A stretch of DNA of 64,000 nucleotides from Daphnia carinata (GCF_022539665.2 NC_081331.1:6358501-6422500); one strand, 5' to 3'. Positions 1 to 11,267 are shown, counted from the stretch's first letter. Numbers and translations: made by a program. The notes: generated from the sequence alone by a model not told the origin.

Positions 1-170
1 GATAGATGCATCTATCGGCATTTATACAAGTCTAATCGATCTCTTGTTGCCATGGTTTCTGGATCGGGGAGTAGTCCGCTGTAGTGGTATACCTCTTGCT
101 TCGGCTGTTTTTCGCACCTGCTCAACTGGTTTAATTATCAGCTCACACATAAGAATTCCAGTATTCAGAG

Positions 171-1039
171 ATGGATCAAATTCAGAATATTTTGCAAAAC
201 CAGATATTAAAGGCTGCTGAAGAAAAAATCGATGCTGAGTATTATTTTTTTTTTCTTTTACCTGCTAAAGTGTGAAAGCAATATTTGTTTTCCTATTCAC
301 AAAGAATTGACAAATTGGACAATTTGACCGAAGATGACTTGGAAGATATTCGACGAAAAAGAGTGCAAGAAATGAAGTTGAGACAACAACAAATGCAGCA
401 GTGGAAAATTAATGTAATTTTATAAGTGTGTGCTCTTAATTCGAATTTTTAGAATAGCAAGAAATAGTTCTTAATAAAATTATAATAACAAATTTAAAAT
501 AAATTTTTTCACTCAGGGCCATGGAGAGTATACAGAGATAGCTGAAGAAAAGGAGTTCTTTGAGGTTGCCAAAAAGTCCCCAAACTTTGTGTGTCACTTT
601 TACAGAGATGACTTTTTTCGATGCAAAGTTATAGACAAACATCTCACTATTTTGGCTAGAAAGCACATGGAGACTAAATTCTGTAAAATCAATGCTGAAA
701 AGTGTCCTTTCTTGACAGGTATAAAAAATCACTTTAATAGAAATTTCTTGTGTGTTACTGATTATTACTGTTCCCATTACAGAGAGGCTTAGGATTAAAA
801 CTTTGCCAACACTGGCATTGGTAAAGGATGCAAAAACTAAAGATTATGTGGTGGGTTTTTCCGATTTGGGTAATACGGATGATTTCAGTACTGACGTGTT
901 AGAATGGAGGATAGCTCATGCTGCGGTTATTGAATATTCTGGTGATCTTTTGGTTCCACCTGGTCAAGCTTCTAAATCTAAATTTAAGATTAAAAACAAA
1001 AAAGCAATACGGGAAAATGAAGACGAAGATTCTGATTGA
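171..1039 (+). CDS. TXNDC9: Thioredoxin domain-containing protein 9 (phosducin-like ATP-binding protein)
   Basis: Four exons, 171-238, 305-413, 517-718 and 783-1039, join in frame with GT-AG borders to give about 211 aa, close to the human protein. The N-terminal part is a charged helix ([19 protein letters not shown]). GHGEYTEI then leads into a thioredoxin-like fold with [13 protein letters not shown], where the CxxC redox motif is absent as in the rest of the family, followed by [17 protein letters not shown] and DLGNTDDF. The tail is acidic. In the known family, TXNDC9 works with the CCT/TRiC chaperonin in actin and tubulin folding and has no oxidoreductase motif. The start is the first ATG in the exon and aligns with the family N-terminus. 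It converges on the SMYD gene. Confidence 0.95.
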
Positions 1040-1090
1040 GCAATCACGAAGCATTCCGCATATGCTATATTTCATACTCATTTTGCATCT

Positions 1091-1096
1091 AATAAA
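1091..1096 (+). terminator. Poly(A) signal AATAAA of TXNDC9
   Basis: A canonical AATAAA lies 52 bp after the TXNDC9 stop and 9 bp before the stop codon of the convergent SMYD gene, so transcripts of the two genes must overlap at their 3' ends. Confidence 0.6.
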
Positions 1097-1104
1097 TTTC
1101 AGCT

Positions 1105-2898
1105 TCATTTTACATCGCGAATTAATGATTTCACATCTTGCTGGTAAAACATGCTGGCCTTGCCATGAGTCAGCTCGATTATCTTAGCCGCTTCCTGGTA
1201 ATACTTTAAAGCTACTGAGTCGTCATTTGGCGAAACAAGCAACAGAATTTTGAAAATTTTCAACAAGAGTATGGCTGTCAGGGGATGCTCGTTACCATAC
1301 CAATGTTTGTATGCATGAACAAGAGGAAATCCGTATTGAATGGCCGATTCCCATAACTGAAGCTGAACTGCTGAGTCAAAAGCTGCATCCAGAACTTTTG
1401 ATCGGATAAGACATAGATCATGAAACGAATCCTCTTGCTTTGTAAGGCACAATTTGCAAACATCCAAATCTGTCAAACAATCACAAGGCATCAAATAGTG
1501 ACTTGGAACAAAACCAATAAATGTTTTCCCTTTACAATTAGTGTCTTGCATCAGAAGCAACTGTTGCTCGCTAAAATCGGCAGCACTCCAAAATTGCTTA
1601 CTGCATGAGGAATCTAGAAGGAATCCACAGGAGCAAGGAGGAAATTCTTCACCTCTCTGGGAAATGACACGAAACGAAAAGGAGGTTTTTAGAGAGAAAT
1701 GCGTGGTACAGATAGGGTTATACAAATTAACCTTGACTGCAATGGGACTTCGGCAACTTGGACACCTTGCAGCATAATGATAGCAATCAATTTTGCCACA
1801 TCGACACCGTGGACAATCGCAATCAAAGTAATATCTTTCTTTTAACTCCTTTTTTCTGTGGTTCTTGGAATTCATTAAATCAATATAACTGATATGAATG
1901 CAATTCCAGTCAAGTTTTGGCAAGTCTTGAGTAAGTCGGACACTCAGTTTGAAGCCATCAAAAGTTACAACCGCATTCGGGGAACAAGAATGGTCAAGAA
2001 TAGACGGTGCTAGATAAATACCAGTGCCTATTGCTTGCATCTCGCCATTCATGATGTTAAAACTGTTCACGCACATCTGAAAGCATACGTTTAGAAAACG
2101 TGTTTGAGCTGCGAATAAAATGCAATCCATTTAACATACCCGACCGTAAATCCCAAGAAGTTCTACCGCGTTTGGCAAGATCTCGTCACTCAAGTATTCG
2201 TTTAAGACACCACAGATGGTCAGAAAATACTCCATTCGTTTGACATCTTCTTTGATTTCTTTCCGATCTAGTAGGAATACATTCATCAATAACAAACTTA
2301 TTAGTGTAATATCCAATATATGCATTCTTTCTACAAATTTTATTTATATTTGTATTATTTTGTTGTATTTGAATGAGGCTGATCATACGGGACAACAAAT
2401 CTTTGAATTTTCTGGACCAAACAGTTGTTATATGCTCTGACTCCATATCTCCTCCTCGCTATGATCAATACAAATGACCAGTTAAGAGAGGTTTAAGAAA
2501 TTATTAGATTAAATATAAACCTGTAATTTTATTATGAGCCTTGCCATTAGGCGTACTGAATCTGTCGGAATATTTGGCTTCACCTTCAACAAATTTTTAC
2601 ATTCCATTTTGTGATCTTTCCATCCCTCACGCTGGCATACTCTTCCACAGTAAGATACTATCATACAGCCGCAACATTTTCGTAAACTCGAATTCCTACA
2701 GGTAAAGAAACAATGGCCTAATAAGAACCAGAAAAAGGAGCGAATAAACAATACTTTTTCCCGATTTTGAACTTACGCTTTTAAGCAAAAATCACACAAT
2801 TGCCCTCTAAAACTGCTCTTCAAACAATAAACGAAAGGCATTGACTCCATTACAGTAGTTCCCTTACATAATGGTTCATGTTTGCTTGCATTTTTCAT
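1105..2898 (-). CDS. SMYD3: SET and MYND domain lysine methyltransferase, SMYD3-like
   Basis: Exons 2898-2777, 2695-2521, 2458-2389, 2267-2140 and 2076-1105 join in frame to give about 488 aa. In order: a SET strand (EPLCKGTTVMESMPFVYCL), a MYND zinc finger (CDFC, CCGC, YCGRVCQ, WKDHKMEC), the SET core (GTGIYLAPSILDHSCSPNAV, then YIDL), the post-SET cysteines (YFDCDCPRCRCG) and the helical C-terminal domain ending HGKASMFYQQDVKSLIRDVK. The ATG at 2850 would lose SET sequence, so I chose 2898; an in-frame stop lies just upstream. The N-terminal GxGL motif of the SET domain is not visible, so an upstream exon may be missing. The usual NHSC motif reads DHSC here. SMYD proteins methylate histone and cytosolic lysines. 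The assignment to SMYD3 rather than another SMYD rests on the SET core and post-SET alignment. Confidence 0.85.
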
Positions 2899-5164
2899 TT
2901 TCAAAAAGCCGCGTAAAAATTTTTATCAAATCCGTTTGAGACTAACCATGAAATGTAAATACCTTCATATTGGCTGTGTTGCCAAGTGTTTAGTCGGCTT
3001 GGCGCTGCAAGCATGGTATACTAGGGCTTATTATAATTCGACAAAAATCACACGGAATAGTTAAGATTGAACGCTAATTTCGATTAAGTAACTCATTTTT
3101 TCATATTTGGCCAAATTTCAAAAAATATATGGATTCGATTCATAATTCAATGAAAATCACTGAAATCAATTATTTTTCAATTGGCCTTATGGTTTTTGAA
3201 TAAACGTAAAAAACAAAATAAAATAGTTGCGGAGCTTTACTTATGAAAACACACTTTGTTTAGATGAAACAATAATAAAAAAAAATAAAAACTAGAACGA
3301 TAATAGGCATTTTATTATTCCCATAAATATAAAGTAAAAATTGTAAATGATTATTAAAATATTCAACGTCGTCAATGACGGCAACGCCAAGATTGCCGTA
3401 GATTCTCCGCCTGCTTTTTCGTTCGTGTTAGCAAGAATCTGTGCGATCGCAATGTCGTCACATAGTAGAGGACGAAGCGTGGCTTTTGCGCCTGTTGGAA
3501 ACAAAGTATAGACCAGAAATTCACAAGAGATGCACATCAGGGTAGCATGCACGTTTTACACTCCCATCGTTTAATCGTGAAAGTTTTCTCGTGCTCGAAA
3601 GGTTGTTGTGCTGTTACATTTTGTATTAGTCACATTGGTTAGATTATGTACTGTGGCTGGATATGTATATATATATATGTTTAAACTGTGATAGATATTC
3701 CAGTTAAATCAGCTCTAAGGTATTTTTTGCTTACCAATTTGGTAAGTGAAAGTGCCACGACATGACTTTTATAACACTTATCTCTCCATAAATGTGAGTT
3801 ACCTAATCAGTTCTTTTTGTTTCAGATGCTACATAGAATGTAAATATTTTACTTGACTGAACTATTTTGAGCTCTAGTTTTCTTTTGAAAAATACCACAA
3901 CATGAAGGTTTTTCAGTGGTTGGATTACCTGTAGGTGTTGAGCTACTTTTAGGGTAATGTAAATATAATAATGTTACATGTAATATTAAAATATTTCCAG
4001 TATTGCTTTCCTGTTTGATAGTTCAGAAAGCTGTTGCCAAGCAGGATGTTTGGGATAATTCAGATAACAGTATGATGGTGCCAATCGAGCGATCAGGTTA
4101 GATAATCCTGCTTTTTCTACCACGTGTCACAGCACCCTTCTTCTGCTACATGATCTACTTGCTCTTTCATTTTTCTTGCATGACATTTACCAGAACAACA
4201 ATGCAACAAAACTACTTGTAGGGTTGGCAACATAGAACCATTGCTTCTATTTGCAAGTAAGGATAGTAATTTTTTCAAAGTGTGTTATAGGAACAGCATA
4301 AATGCTTAGACAATGGGAAATTATCACATTTTCCAACAGATTTCTCCATTCACCCAAATTTAAATTTGGGACATTAAACCACACCAGTTGTGCAACTAAT
4401 TAGCTTGCCATTATTGGAACTAATTTGTAATTGTTTGTTTTTTTAAGATGAGTAATGGTCTCATTATCGAAGGTGCTGTAAAGATTACTGAGCATGAGTA
4501 GTTCCAGTATTCCGCCAGACGTGAAGCAATCGATAAGTTCTGGTCCAAAGTAGCATATTTGTCAACTTCTTGCATTGTTAGGAACTGATGTTTATTTTCA
4601 ATTGTTGTACCTGTGTTACTGATGATATCTCCATGAAGATTTATATGCTTGGGGTATGCCACCGATATCCAGAGGCGGCAAACATCGTAAACTGGGAAAA
4701 GTTACTCAAGGACTAACATGTCTTGGGAAAAAACCCCATAAGGTATAGATCATTGGGTTTCACAAACGTAATAGTTCAGTGCAACTAACGTTTAACCAGC
4801 AGAATGTTTATTTGAAAACGTGAGGTATTTCCGTGAAATTCGTGCATTTACAAAAAAAAAAATCGTTGTTGGCAGGGTGTAGGGCGTTTGTCCGCTTACC
4901 ATGAATGTGGATGGCTATCAACCGGGTTACCTGATAGAGTGATGTTCCTAATTGATCTCTTAACTAACGAATTTCGAAACTTGTGTTAATAAGCTTTTTC
5001 GTCTTTTTGTTGTAATGGGAGCTATTTATTTCGCTTTTTTTTTGTAAATGGAGGTTGGGCTATCTCGGCATTTAGTCCAGTGTAACTGCTTAATGTTCAG
5101 TAGTGCATTCAGTTGGCTTTTTGGTTACGGAAACACCGATTACACCCAATCGGTGGCGATCGAT
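2899..5164. other. Intergenic, no supported gene
   Basis: AT-rich sequence with no frame I recognise. A slightly GC-richer patch at about 3361-3495 is open on both strands. The minus-strand reading includes GAKATLRPLLCDDIAIAQIL, but there is no start, no family match and no convincing splice sites, so I do not call it a gene. The SMYD promoter must lie in the first few hundred bases, but no element is distinctive. Confidence 0.4.
3661..3680. repeat. Short (AT)n microsatellite
   Basis: Alternating A and T with one interrupting G, within AT-rich intergenic DNA. Confidence 0.7.
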
Positions 5165-5172
5165 AATGTGTC

Positions 5173-5686
5173 TAGGGCTCGGCCCCGATCGTCGTTGATC
5201 GGGGCAAACCGCGGTTTTTCATTTAAAAATCGTCAAACCGTCGGTTCGGTTTAGCCATTTTTGACTGCGGTTCGGTTTGCAACTGGGCCAAACCGGTTTG
5301 AACCGCTATTAAAAATTTTTGTTTTGAAATTTTGCTAAAATTACAAATCAAGTAATTATCACTAATTGTTATGAACGTAATGGCGGTCTGAAACTTGTTT
5401 GAAATAAAATTTCCGATCAGACTTGTAAGTATCGCGATCGAAAATTGGTTCGATCTTTCCGCCATCTAGCGGCAAACTCTGTTACTGATGTATTGTCCTA
5501 TGCAAACTGGAAATTCGTAGTGCAAACCCTGCAAAACCGTAAAGGGATACAAATTTCGTGTCAAACCGCGGTTCAATCGGTTTGGAAAAATTGGCAAACC
5601 GAACCGCACCGGTTTGTCCTTTAAAAAAAAAAAAAACCGCGCGTGTCGGCCAAAATCGTGCCCGATCGTCGCGGGGCCGAGCCCTA
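5173..5686. mobile_element. Non-autonomous hAT-type MITE with 8-bp target duplication
   Basis: The 514-bp element starts TAGGGCTCGGCCCCGATCG and ends with the inverted CGGGGCCGAGCCCTA. It is flanked on both sides by the identical 8-mer AATGTGTC (5165-5172 and 5687-5694), the target-site duplication length of hAT transposons. Next to the TIRs are many copies of AAACCG/CGGTTT-type motifs on both strands, resembling subterminal repeats. The interior has no transposase frame. An intact duplication suggests insertion is not very old. Open frames through it are by-products of the repeats. Confidence 0.9.
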
Positions 5687-5694
5687 AATGTGTC

Positions 5695-6271
5695 GCCTTT
5701 TCCGTTTTCGCGCTCTGCCATTCTTGCAAAGGTGAGTGTTTAGTATCAATACGACGTAATGAAGATGAACCATGAGTGAAGTTTCGAATTTCTGGTACTT
5801 CATTCTTATTTATCCAAGTCCTTTTTCCTGGCTTTATGTTGCATAGCTGCAAAAGTCTTAAACATAGTACGTAAGTTATTTGAAGTTTGTTCCAGCTTTC
5901 TAAATACCACCAGCCTATTTATTGTTTACATTGATGAACTAACCCAATTATGATAATTTTGTTTCCAAGTGTCATAGACCTGGTAGATTTGAATTAGCAT
6001 ACTCTGGAAGGCTGTGATATTGTTGTAAACTGGATTGCCATATTTAATTACTTATGATGTTTGCTCTTTAAAAATTTTATATTATTACAATTTCATCTAT
6101 ACATAGCCATAGAAAAGCTAACATGAAAAAGTGACGAGTTAATTACTTTGACAAAGCTGCTGAAGAAACTACTGCTGGAAGAAACGACAATTGTATCTGT
6201 AAAACAAACAATAACGACGTTACATTACTCAAACCGTTCTAATATCAATTAGAATGATTGCTTGTTTTAGC
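5695..6271. other. Intergenic, nothing recognised
   Basis: AT-rich DNA with no supported gene, RNA or repeat. Confidence 0.4.
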
Positions 6272-6367
6272 AATAAATATGTTTGAGTACTATAAAGTCG
6301 TTGTTGGTTGTTGTGGTGTGAAAATAACACACAATAATGACTTTATATCGCTCAAACATATTATTTA
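6272..6367. repeat. Imperfect hairpin with about 40-bp arms
   Basis: AATAAATATGTTTGAG followed by ACTATAAAGTCGTTGTTGG is mirrored after a short loop by AATAATGACTTTATATCGC and CTCAAACATATTATTTA. A third related motif (AATAACGACG then CTCAAACC) sits just upstream at about 6208-6235. It could be a small MITE remnant or a transcribed hairpin. No target duplication was found. Confidence 0.6.
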
Positions 6368-6373
6368 TACTCT

Positions 6374-6481
6374 GACCGGAAAGTGGACGTGGCGGTCCTC
6401 GGAGTTCGATGATGTGTTCACGGAGGGCTATGTCGCTACCCACAAATCCGAATTAAACGTTAATCGCTCCTGTAAAATAAT
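6374..6481 (-). repeat. Fragment of repeat family R1
   Basis: This segment, from CCGGAAAGTGGACGTGG to AATCGCTCCTGTAAAA, matches the minus-strand R1 copy at about 14978-15083 in the left palindrome arm. It is the non-hairpin part of R1. The 166-codon open frame running through it (6258-6758) is probably fortuitous. Confidence 0.7.
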
Positions 6482-8984
6482 GCAGTGTCGTAAGCGGCGC
6501 AGTGGTCGTGGACGAGTTGTTAGGTTGTTTGGAATTGTGATTGTAAACATGCAGCTGGGCGTAAGAGTTGTGGGCGCAAATAATCTTGTTCGCCAGCAGA
6601 GATTATTCTGGAACGCCAAGTTCCATTGTATAAAACAAATACCGGAAATAACTGTTTACGAATTCGGAAACAACTTTAAAGTGGATGCGTACTATGACGT
6701 TACTAGATGGCAGCACGTTGGAGGCTATTTAATAGATGGCCGCCAACTGTTTCTCTAAACATAGTTTTTTGGGAACCTATAAGTAAACCGGCCATAACTT
6801 TAAATTGTAACATCGTAGAAAAAGGTTAAGGCTAAGACATCATCTGCAGCTTCTGTTATAACCGTGAATGCCAGGTAAAATCAGCCCAATCAAGGACCAT
6901 AGGCTTGTATGTATTTATTCAAAACAAAAATTATGCAAAAGAAATCTCAGACATGCTTTTGTTCTATTATGTCATAGCTTTCAGGATGTCAAAGAGACGA
7001 AACTCAAATTACCATCAGTTGCCATCATAGTTACATCTGCTTCATCTAGTGCTGTTCTGGAATTTCTTTGTCGTAAAAACTTTCGAGTTCTCCGCCGTGT
7101 ACGTTTTAAACAAGTCAGCCGAAAATGGTATCAAATTTTGTATATCGCAAATGAGTTAATAGGTTTCAGTGATTTCATAAGGTACATATGAATTTCTTTC
7201 TGCAGGTTGTATAGGATATGTGTTGTGTGTCCCATGGGGTGTTGTTTGCAGCCCTTTCTTGTGGTATGTGGTTAATATAGGCATATTAGATGTAGAGCTA
7301 TTTGCTGCGGATAAAATTTATGCAGGGAAAAGAACTTCATGATAATGGTGCATTGGAACTGACATGAGCTACTGGGTTTCTACCCCTTAATGGCTTCTAT
7401 TAAAATTTCATGGTAAAAAAGTAGTAACGATATTACCATTGACTTCAAGGAATTGATCACTGAAATTACCAGCAAGGGTTGAACGAAGTTCTACCTGGAA
7501 AAGCTTCCTTCGAGAATAATAGTTGGATAATGAAAGTAAATTATCCTAAATCAAGGTATGGGCTTCTTCGAAGACATAACGACCACCCCATTTTGATTTC
7601 TGTGTAGAAATTGAATCCTCTCTTTTTAAAGTTGTAAAATATTGTGCTTGAATGATTGGTAAGTTCATAGTTTCTACTGTTTATCTTCTTGGTGTTTTCT
7701 TTTTTGTCTTTTTTTTTTTTGCCCATAGAACCAAATTTTCTTCTTTTTATATAAAAAAAAGCTACTGCGAAAGAATACATAGTGATTGCCGTACAGCCAA
7801 CCCGTTTACAACATCGATTGCGTGACGCTTCAAATTCAGCTTATTGTAATGGTGTACACACATTAATATCTACGCGCATGAAATGTTTTATGTAAGTGTG
7901 ATATGAAATATTTTTTTTTACAGTGACCAGAATAATGAAGATGAGGAATGAACTGGGCATCGAAATGTGGTGGCATAAGGCATAGAGCTGTTTATTTGGC
8001 GGAAAAAAATGGTTAGCAAAGGAAAGGTTACCTTAAACCAATAGCAGGAATGTAAATCAGTTAGTAATTACAATATGTAGGTTGAATTCAACTCTGAACA
8101 TCTCTTATAGTTAGCACTGTGTAAAATGACAAAGTGGGGTGACTGGAAAGGCCTCCCACAAGAAACCATTCACTCATTCCACAGAGATATACTGTGAAAA
8201 GGAAAACCTGGCAGACAAGAAAAACAAAGGAGTTATTCTGCACCAGAGGATTTCCTCTGTCAGGTGGGTGTAAATGTTTAAAACTTGGTAATGGTAGCTG
8301 ACATAGGTATGCAATCCATTGGCTACACTCAAATCAACATATTCTCTAAATTTGCCTATAGTAGTTACGCGCAGCCTGTGCCACTGCATACAAGTAGTAT
8401 TCTCTCAAAGCTGGGACATGATTGCTATACCAGCTTTGGGCCAACTATCTGGAATGAAAAATCCACTTGTAATTGTTAGAACTTCCGTTACTATCTTGCG
8501 AGTGACATCGTAACATTTCACCGATTCATTGGACGAATCTATTGGATTCTAATGTTATTTGGTACAAAAATTATCTTATGCAAACTATGAGGCGGCTATT
8601 GACATATTCACGAAGTCTGGCTGTACAAGGTCTAACTACGGCCGCCAGATGTCCCAAATCATTGTTATGAAAAGTTGTATCAGAATTGTGCTTGTGCTGT
8701 AGGTTTTTATTTAATAATAATGTAAACTTATGAGTGTAATCGTGTGAAGCTAAGTAATTCTGATGGATATCAAATAAAGGTGAGGGTTTTGAAATATTTG
8801 CCTGGATTATTATGTGTGTGGTATTGCTTTAAAGTGGTATATGAGTCATACCTGAAAACTGAACTTCAACAACTTTAAAAGGCCACGTTATATTAATTTA
8901 CTATAGTTAACGTTTGAAACTGCGCAGATCTTCTATACCTTGTAAAAAAAACATAGTTCATTTTTTTAATTTTCGAAATTTCAA
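6482..8984. other. Intergenic, nothing recognised
   Basis: AT-rich DNA with short fortuitous frames only. No gene, RNA or repeat boundary could be supported. Confidence 0.4.
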
Positions 8985-9315
8985 CTTCCGGTTTAAGATC
9001 CGGTTTGAAAATGCTTAATAACTCACTATCTATTGGTCTGAAATAAAAAAGACCGGCAGTTTCGTAATCCTCGTGAAATTTGGGGTCGAATCCATGGGTC
9101 AGTAGAAAATACCCGAAAATCGTCAAAAATCGCAAATTTTCCTGAACTTCAGGAAAAATCGCGATTTTGGTCAAATTGGACTTTTCGCCAAAAACTGGTC
9201 AAAATAGGTCAGACACACCTTAAATTTCACGAGGATCACGAAAATCATATTCGTTTTGTTGTGGGCCCAGTATTTCTGGAGATATAGGCTACTTCTGGTC
9301 GCTTCCGGTAATTTT
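8985..9315. repeat. Nested inverted-repeat element
   Basis: Two nested palindromes share a centre near 9150. The inner one reads AAAATCGCAAATTTTCCTGA then its mirror TTCAGGAAAAATCGCGATTTT at about 9131-9175. The outer one pairs ATCCTCGTGAAATTT at about 9078 with AAATTTCACGAGGAT at about 9221. Such nesting is typical of foldback or MITE-like repeats. I found no clear terminal repeat or target duplication. Confidence 0.6.
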
Positions 9316-9604
9316 TTTTTTCAAATTGGCAAAAAGTAAAAAATGAACATTAATATTCCAAACATTTTAAGCATTTTGATCATAAATGGAATGGGGTGGC
9401 GGCTTTTTTCGTGTTTGTTTTGCTATTTCACTATTGGTTGATCGCGCGAGTTGCATATACTTATAACACTACTTCGTTAACAGAGACTACTAGCACTATG
9501 TATCACATTAATGGGAAGGTATACCTGATAAGTATAGATCATAGCATGAAGATATACCTCGTGTTATTATTATAATCTTTCATGCACGGAAATCTGATGT
9601 ACAG

Positions 9605-9690
9605 TCAGGCTTAAAAATAAGCCCGACTAAAAAAATAAGCCCGACCTTTTCTTATTTCACGTTACCGATGTACCGTACTGGCACGCTACG
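9605..9690. repeat. Partial copy of the AATAAGCCCGAC / GTACCGTACTGGC repeat
   Basis: Two copies of AATAAGCCCGAC are followed by GTACCGTACTGGCACGCTA. The same two motifs build the dimeric repeat at 12560-13020 in the palindrome arm. Confidence 0.65.
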
Positions 9691-9704
9691 AGAATTTATG
9701 TAAT

Positions 9705-9775
9705 ACTAATAGCTCTGAGGTAGAGCGTCTGACTACGGGAATCGAAAGTCAAGAGTTCGAATCACGTCTGGATCC
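9705..9775 (+). repeat. tRNA-like sequence, probably a tRNA(Arg)-derived SINE head
   Basis: TAGCTCTGAGGTAGAGCG resembles a Pol III A box and D arm. TCTGACTACGGGAATC resembles the anticodon region of tRNA-Arg(ACG), and GAGTTCGAATC resembles a B box. Stems are imperfect and the acceptor ends do not pair, so this is a SINE head or pseudogene rather than a functional tRNA. Confidence 0.55.
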
Positions 9776-9971
9776 TCTGTGCCAGACGATTGATTTACGG
9801 TACCCATTGTAGACAATATTTCTTTGTACAAAAAATGAATCACTCTATTGTATTTATAGGTGACATTCGGAGACGGAAAGATTAAATTGAGTTGGGACGT
9901 GCAACAATATTATTGCAATTGCAAATAGGTTTCCTTCAAAAGACATGGAAAAATAGTTATCTACTTTACAA

Positions 9972-10040
9972 GACTCGTGGCTTTATGGTTGAGCATCGGT
10001 GTCGCACGCCAGAAATCAAGGGTTCATTCCCCTAAAAGGT
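9972..10040 (+). repeat. Second tRNA-like sequence
   Basis: GTGGCTTTATGGTTGAGCATC (A-box-like) is followed by GTGTCGCACGCC and GGGTTCATTCCCC (B-box and T-arm-like). It resembles tRNA-Asp, but the stems are imperfect. Probably a SINE head. Confidence 0.5.
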
Positions 10041-10329
10041 CAGAATGAAATGAAATAAATATATATAACTCAAAATGTCAAATGTGATATACAATGCATG
10101 TATACAATTCAATATCATTAATGCACTAAAAGTTGTAGAATCTCCATGAAGTGAGAATAAAGTGCATCGTTCCATGAACAATGAAGTCGTATAACAACGA
10201 AATATTCGCTCATGATTTGGGAACACCAAAAGTTGAAAATATAAGGTATACGTCAATAAAATGACATTGCGACATAAATAAGGAAATGTTCGCAATAGTG
10301 AAAAATGCAGAGCAACACAACGGCAGTAA

Positions 10330-10770
10330 AAAAACTGTAAATTTTATTTTTTAAGAATTTGTATTGACAATACTCTGCACAATTTAATGACTTGGAACTT
10401 TGAAAGGGCAAAATATCCGCTTTCAAAGTTGCTGTCAACCATGGTAGGGGGAGACACTACCTCAGTTGACTCACCGGGGAGATTACCCGGTGCGTGGCTA
10501 AGAGAAGCCGGAAAAAGAGCGAAGGTTGCGGACAAGCTTTTACGTGAGCGATTAACCGTTAATTCGGATTTGTGGGTAGCCCCCAAGTCCTCCAAAAGAT
10601 ATCATCGAGCCAGGGGGACCCCCACGTCCCCTTTCCGGACAGCGCACTCACAATCGTTACTGCTGATCACAGTAGGGGCATGACCCCCTACGGGCTTATT
10701 ACAAATCTAGGGGAAACGGGGCCACAGAAAAGAAGGGAGCCCAGATATGCACTTTAATTTATAAAAATAT
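10330..10770 (+). repeat. Repeat R1, copy A, with a chain of stem-loops
   Basis: About 440 bp shared with the palindrome-arm copies. Hairpins in order: 10396-10406 with 10420-10430; a two-part stem GTCAAC/GTTGAC (10434-10439 with 10465-10470) enclosing GGTAG/CTACC (10443-10447 with 10457-10461) around a GGGGAGACA loop; CACCGGG/CCCGGTG (10472-10478 with 10486-10492); GGCT/AGCC (10496-10509); and GTAGGGG/CCCCCTAC (10672-10691). The other copy has GGCAG/CTGCC in the inner stem, a compensatory change. I recognise no known RNA family. The short open frames here lack coding character. Confidence 0.75.
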
Positions 10771-11267
10771 TATGTTTTACGTTCTGGATGAATCAGCAAT
10801 TAACCGTGAAGTGACAGTAGCGTTCTTCGAAAATCTAGCATCTCTTTTCGTCTTCTATTTCTAAAATAGGGAAATATAACGGCTGGACATCTTTTATGGT
10901 TAGCTGCAAAATTTCATCATGAAATCTGGAATGAAAAAGAAAATTCAGATCAAGGTAAAATGTGGCCACAGAGAAGATAAGAACCTATTAATTGTGCTTC
11001 ACTTTGAATGAAACAAACACCATAACATGGGAGATTTGGATCACATTTCCAATGGGAGCTTAGCTATGCACTTCACTTTGAACATACCATGGGTGAAGGT
11101 TGGACCAAAATATCTATATCCTTTAAACGATACTGATAGTTTTCAACTACAAATGTGTCAGCCTCCACAAACTTTGGGCTTATCATTTGAAATTTTCCTT
11201 TCTGTAATTCAAGATATTTTATTAAATTAACTCATGATCTCTAAACCATCAATCAAATACCGAATTG
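10771..11267. other. Intergenic, nothing certain
   Basis: AT-rich DNA. CTTCACTTTGAA occurs twice, near 10998 and 11070, each followed by a CATGGG-containing stretch, a weak short direct repeat. No gene supported. Confidence 0.35.

Noticed and set aside
3292-3552. 86-codon minus-strand frame in a slightly GC-richer patch
   Set aside because: Both strands are open over the same patch and no homologous family or splice evidence is visible.
6258-6758. 166-codon open frame
   Set aside because: It runs through a non-coding R1 fragment. The rest has no family resemblance and base composition like the surroundings.
10440-10500. R1 GGCAGGGGGAGA as part of a U1 snRNA
   Set aside because: Only a short resemblance. 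The splice-site recognition sequence, the stem-loop order and an Sm site are missing.
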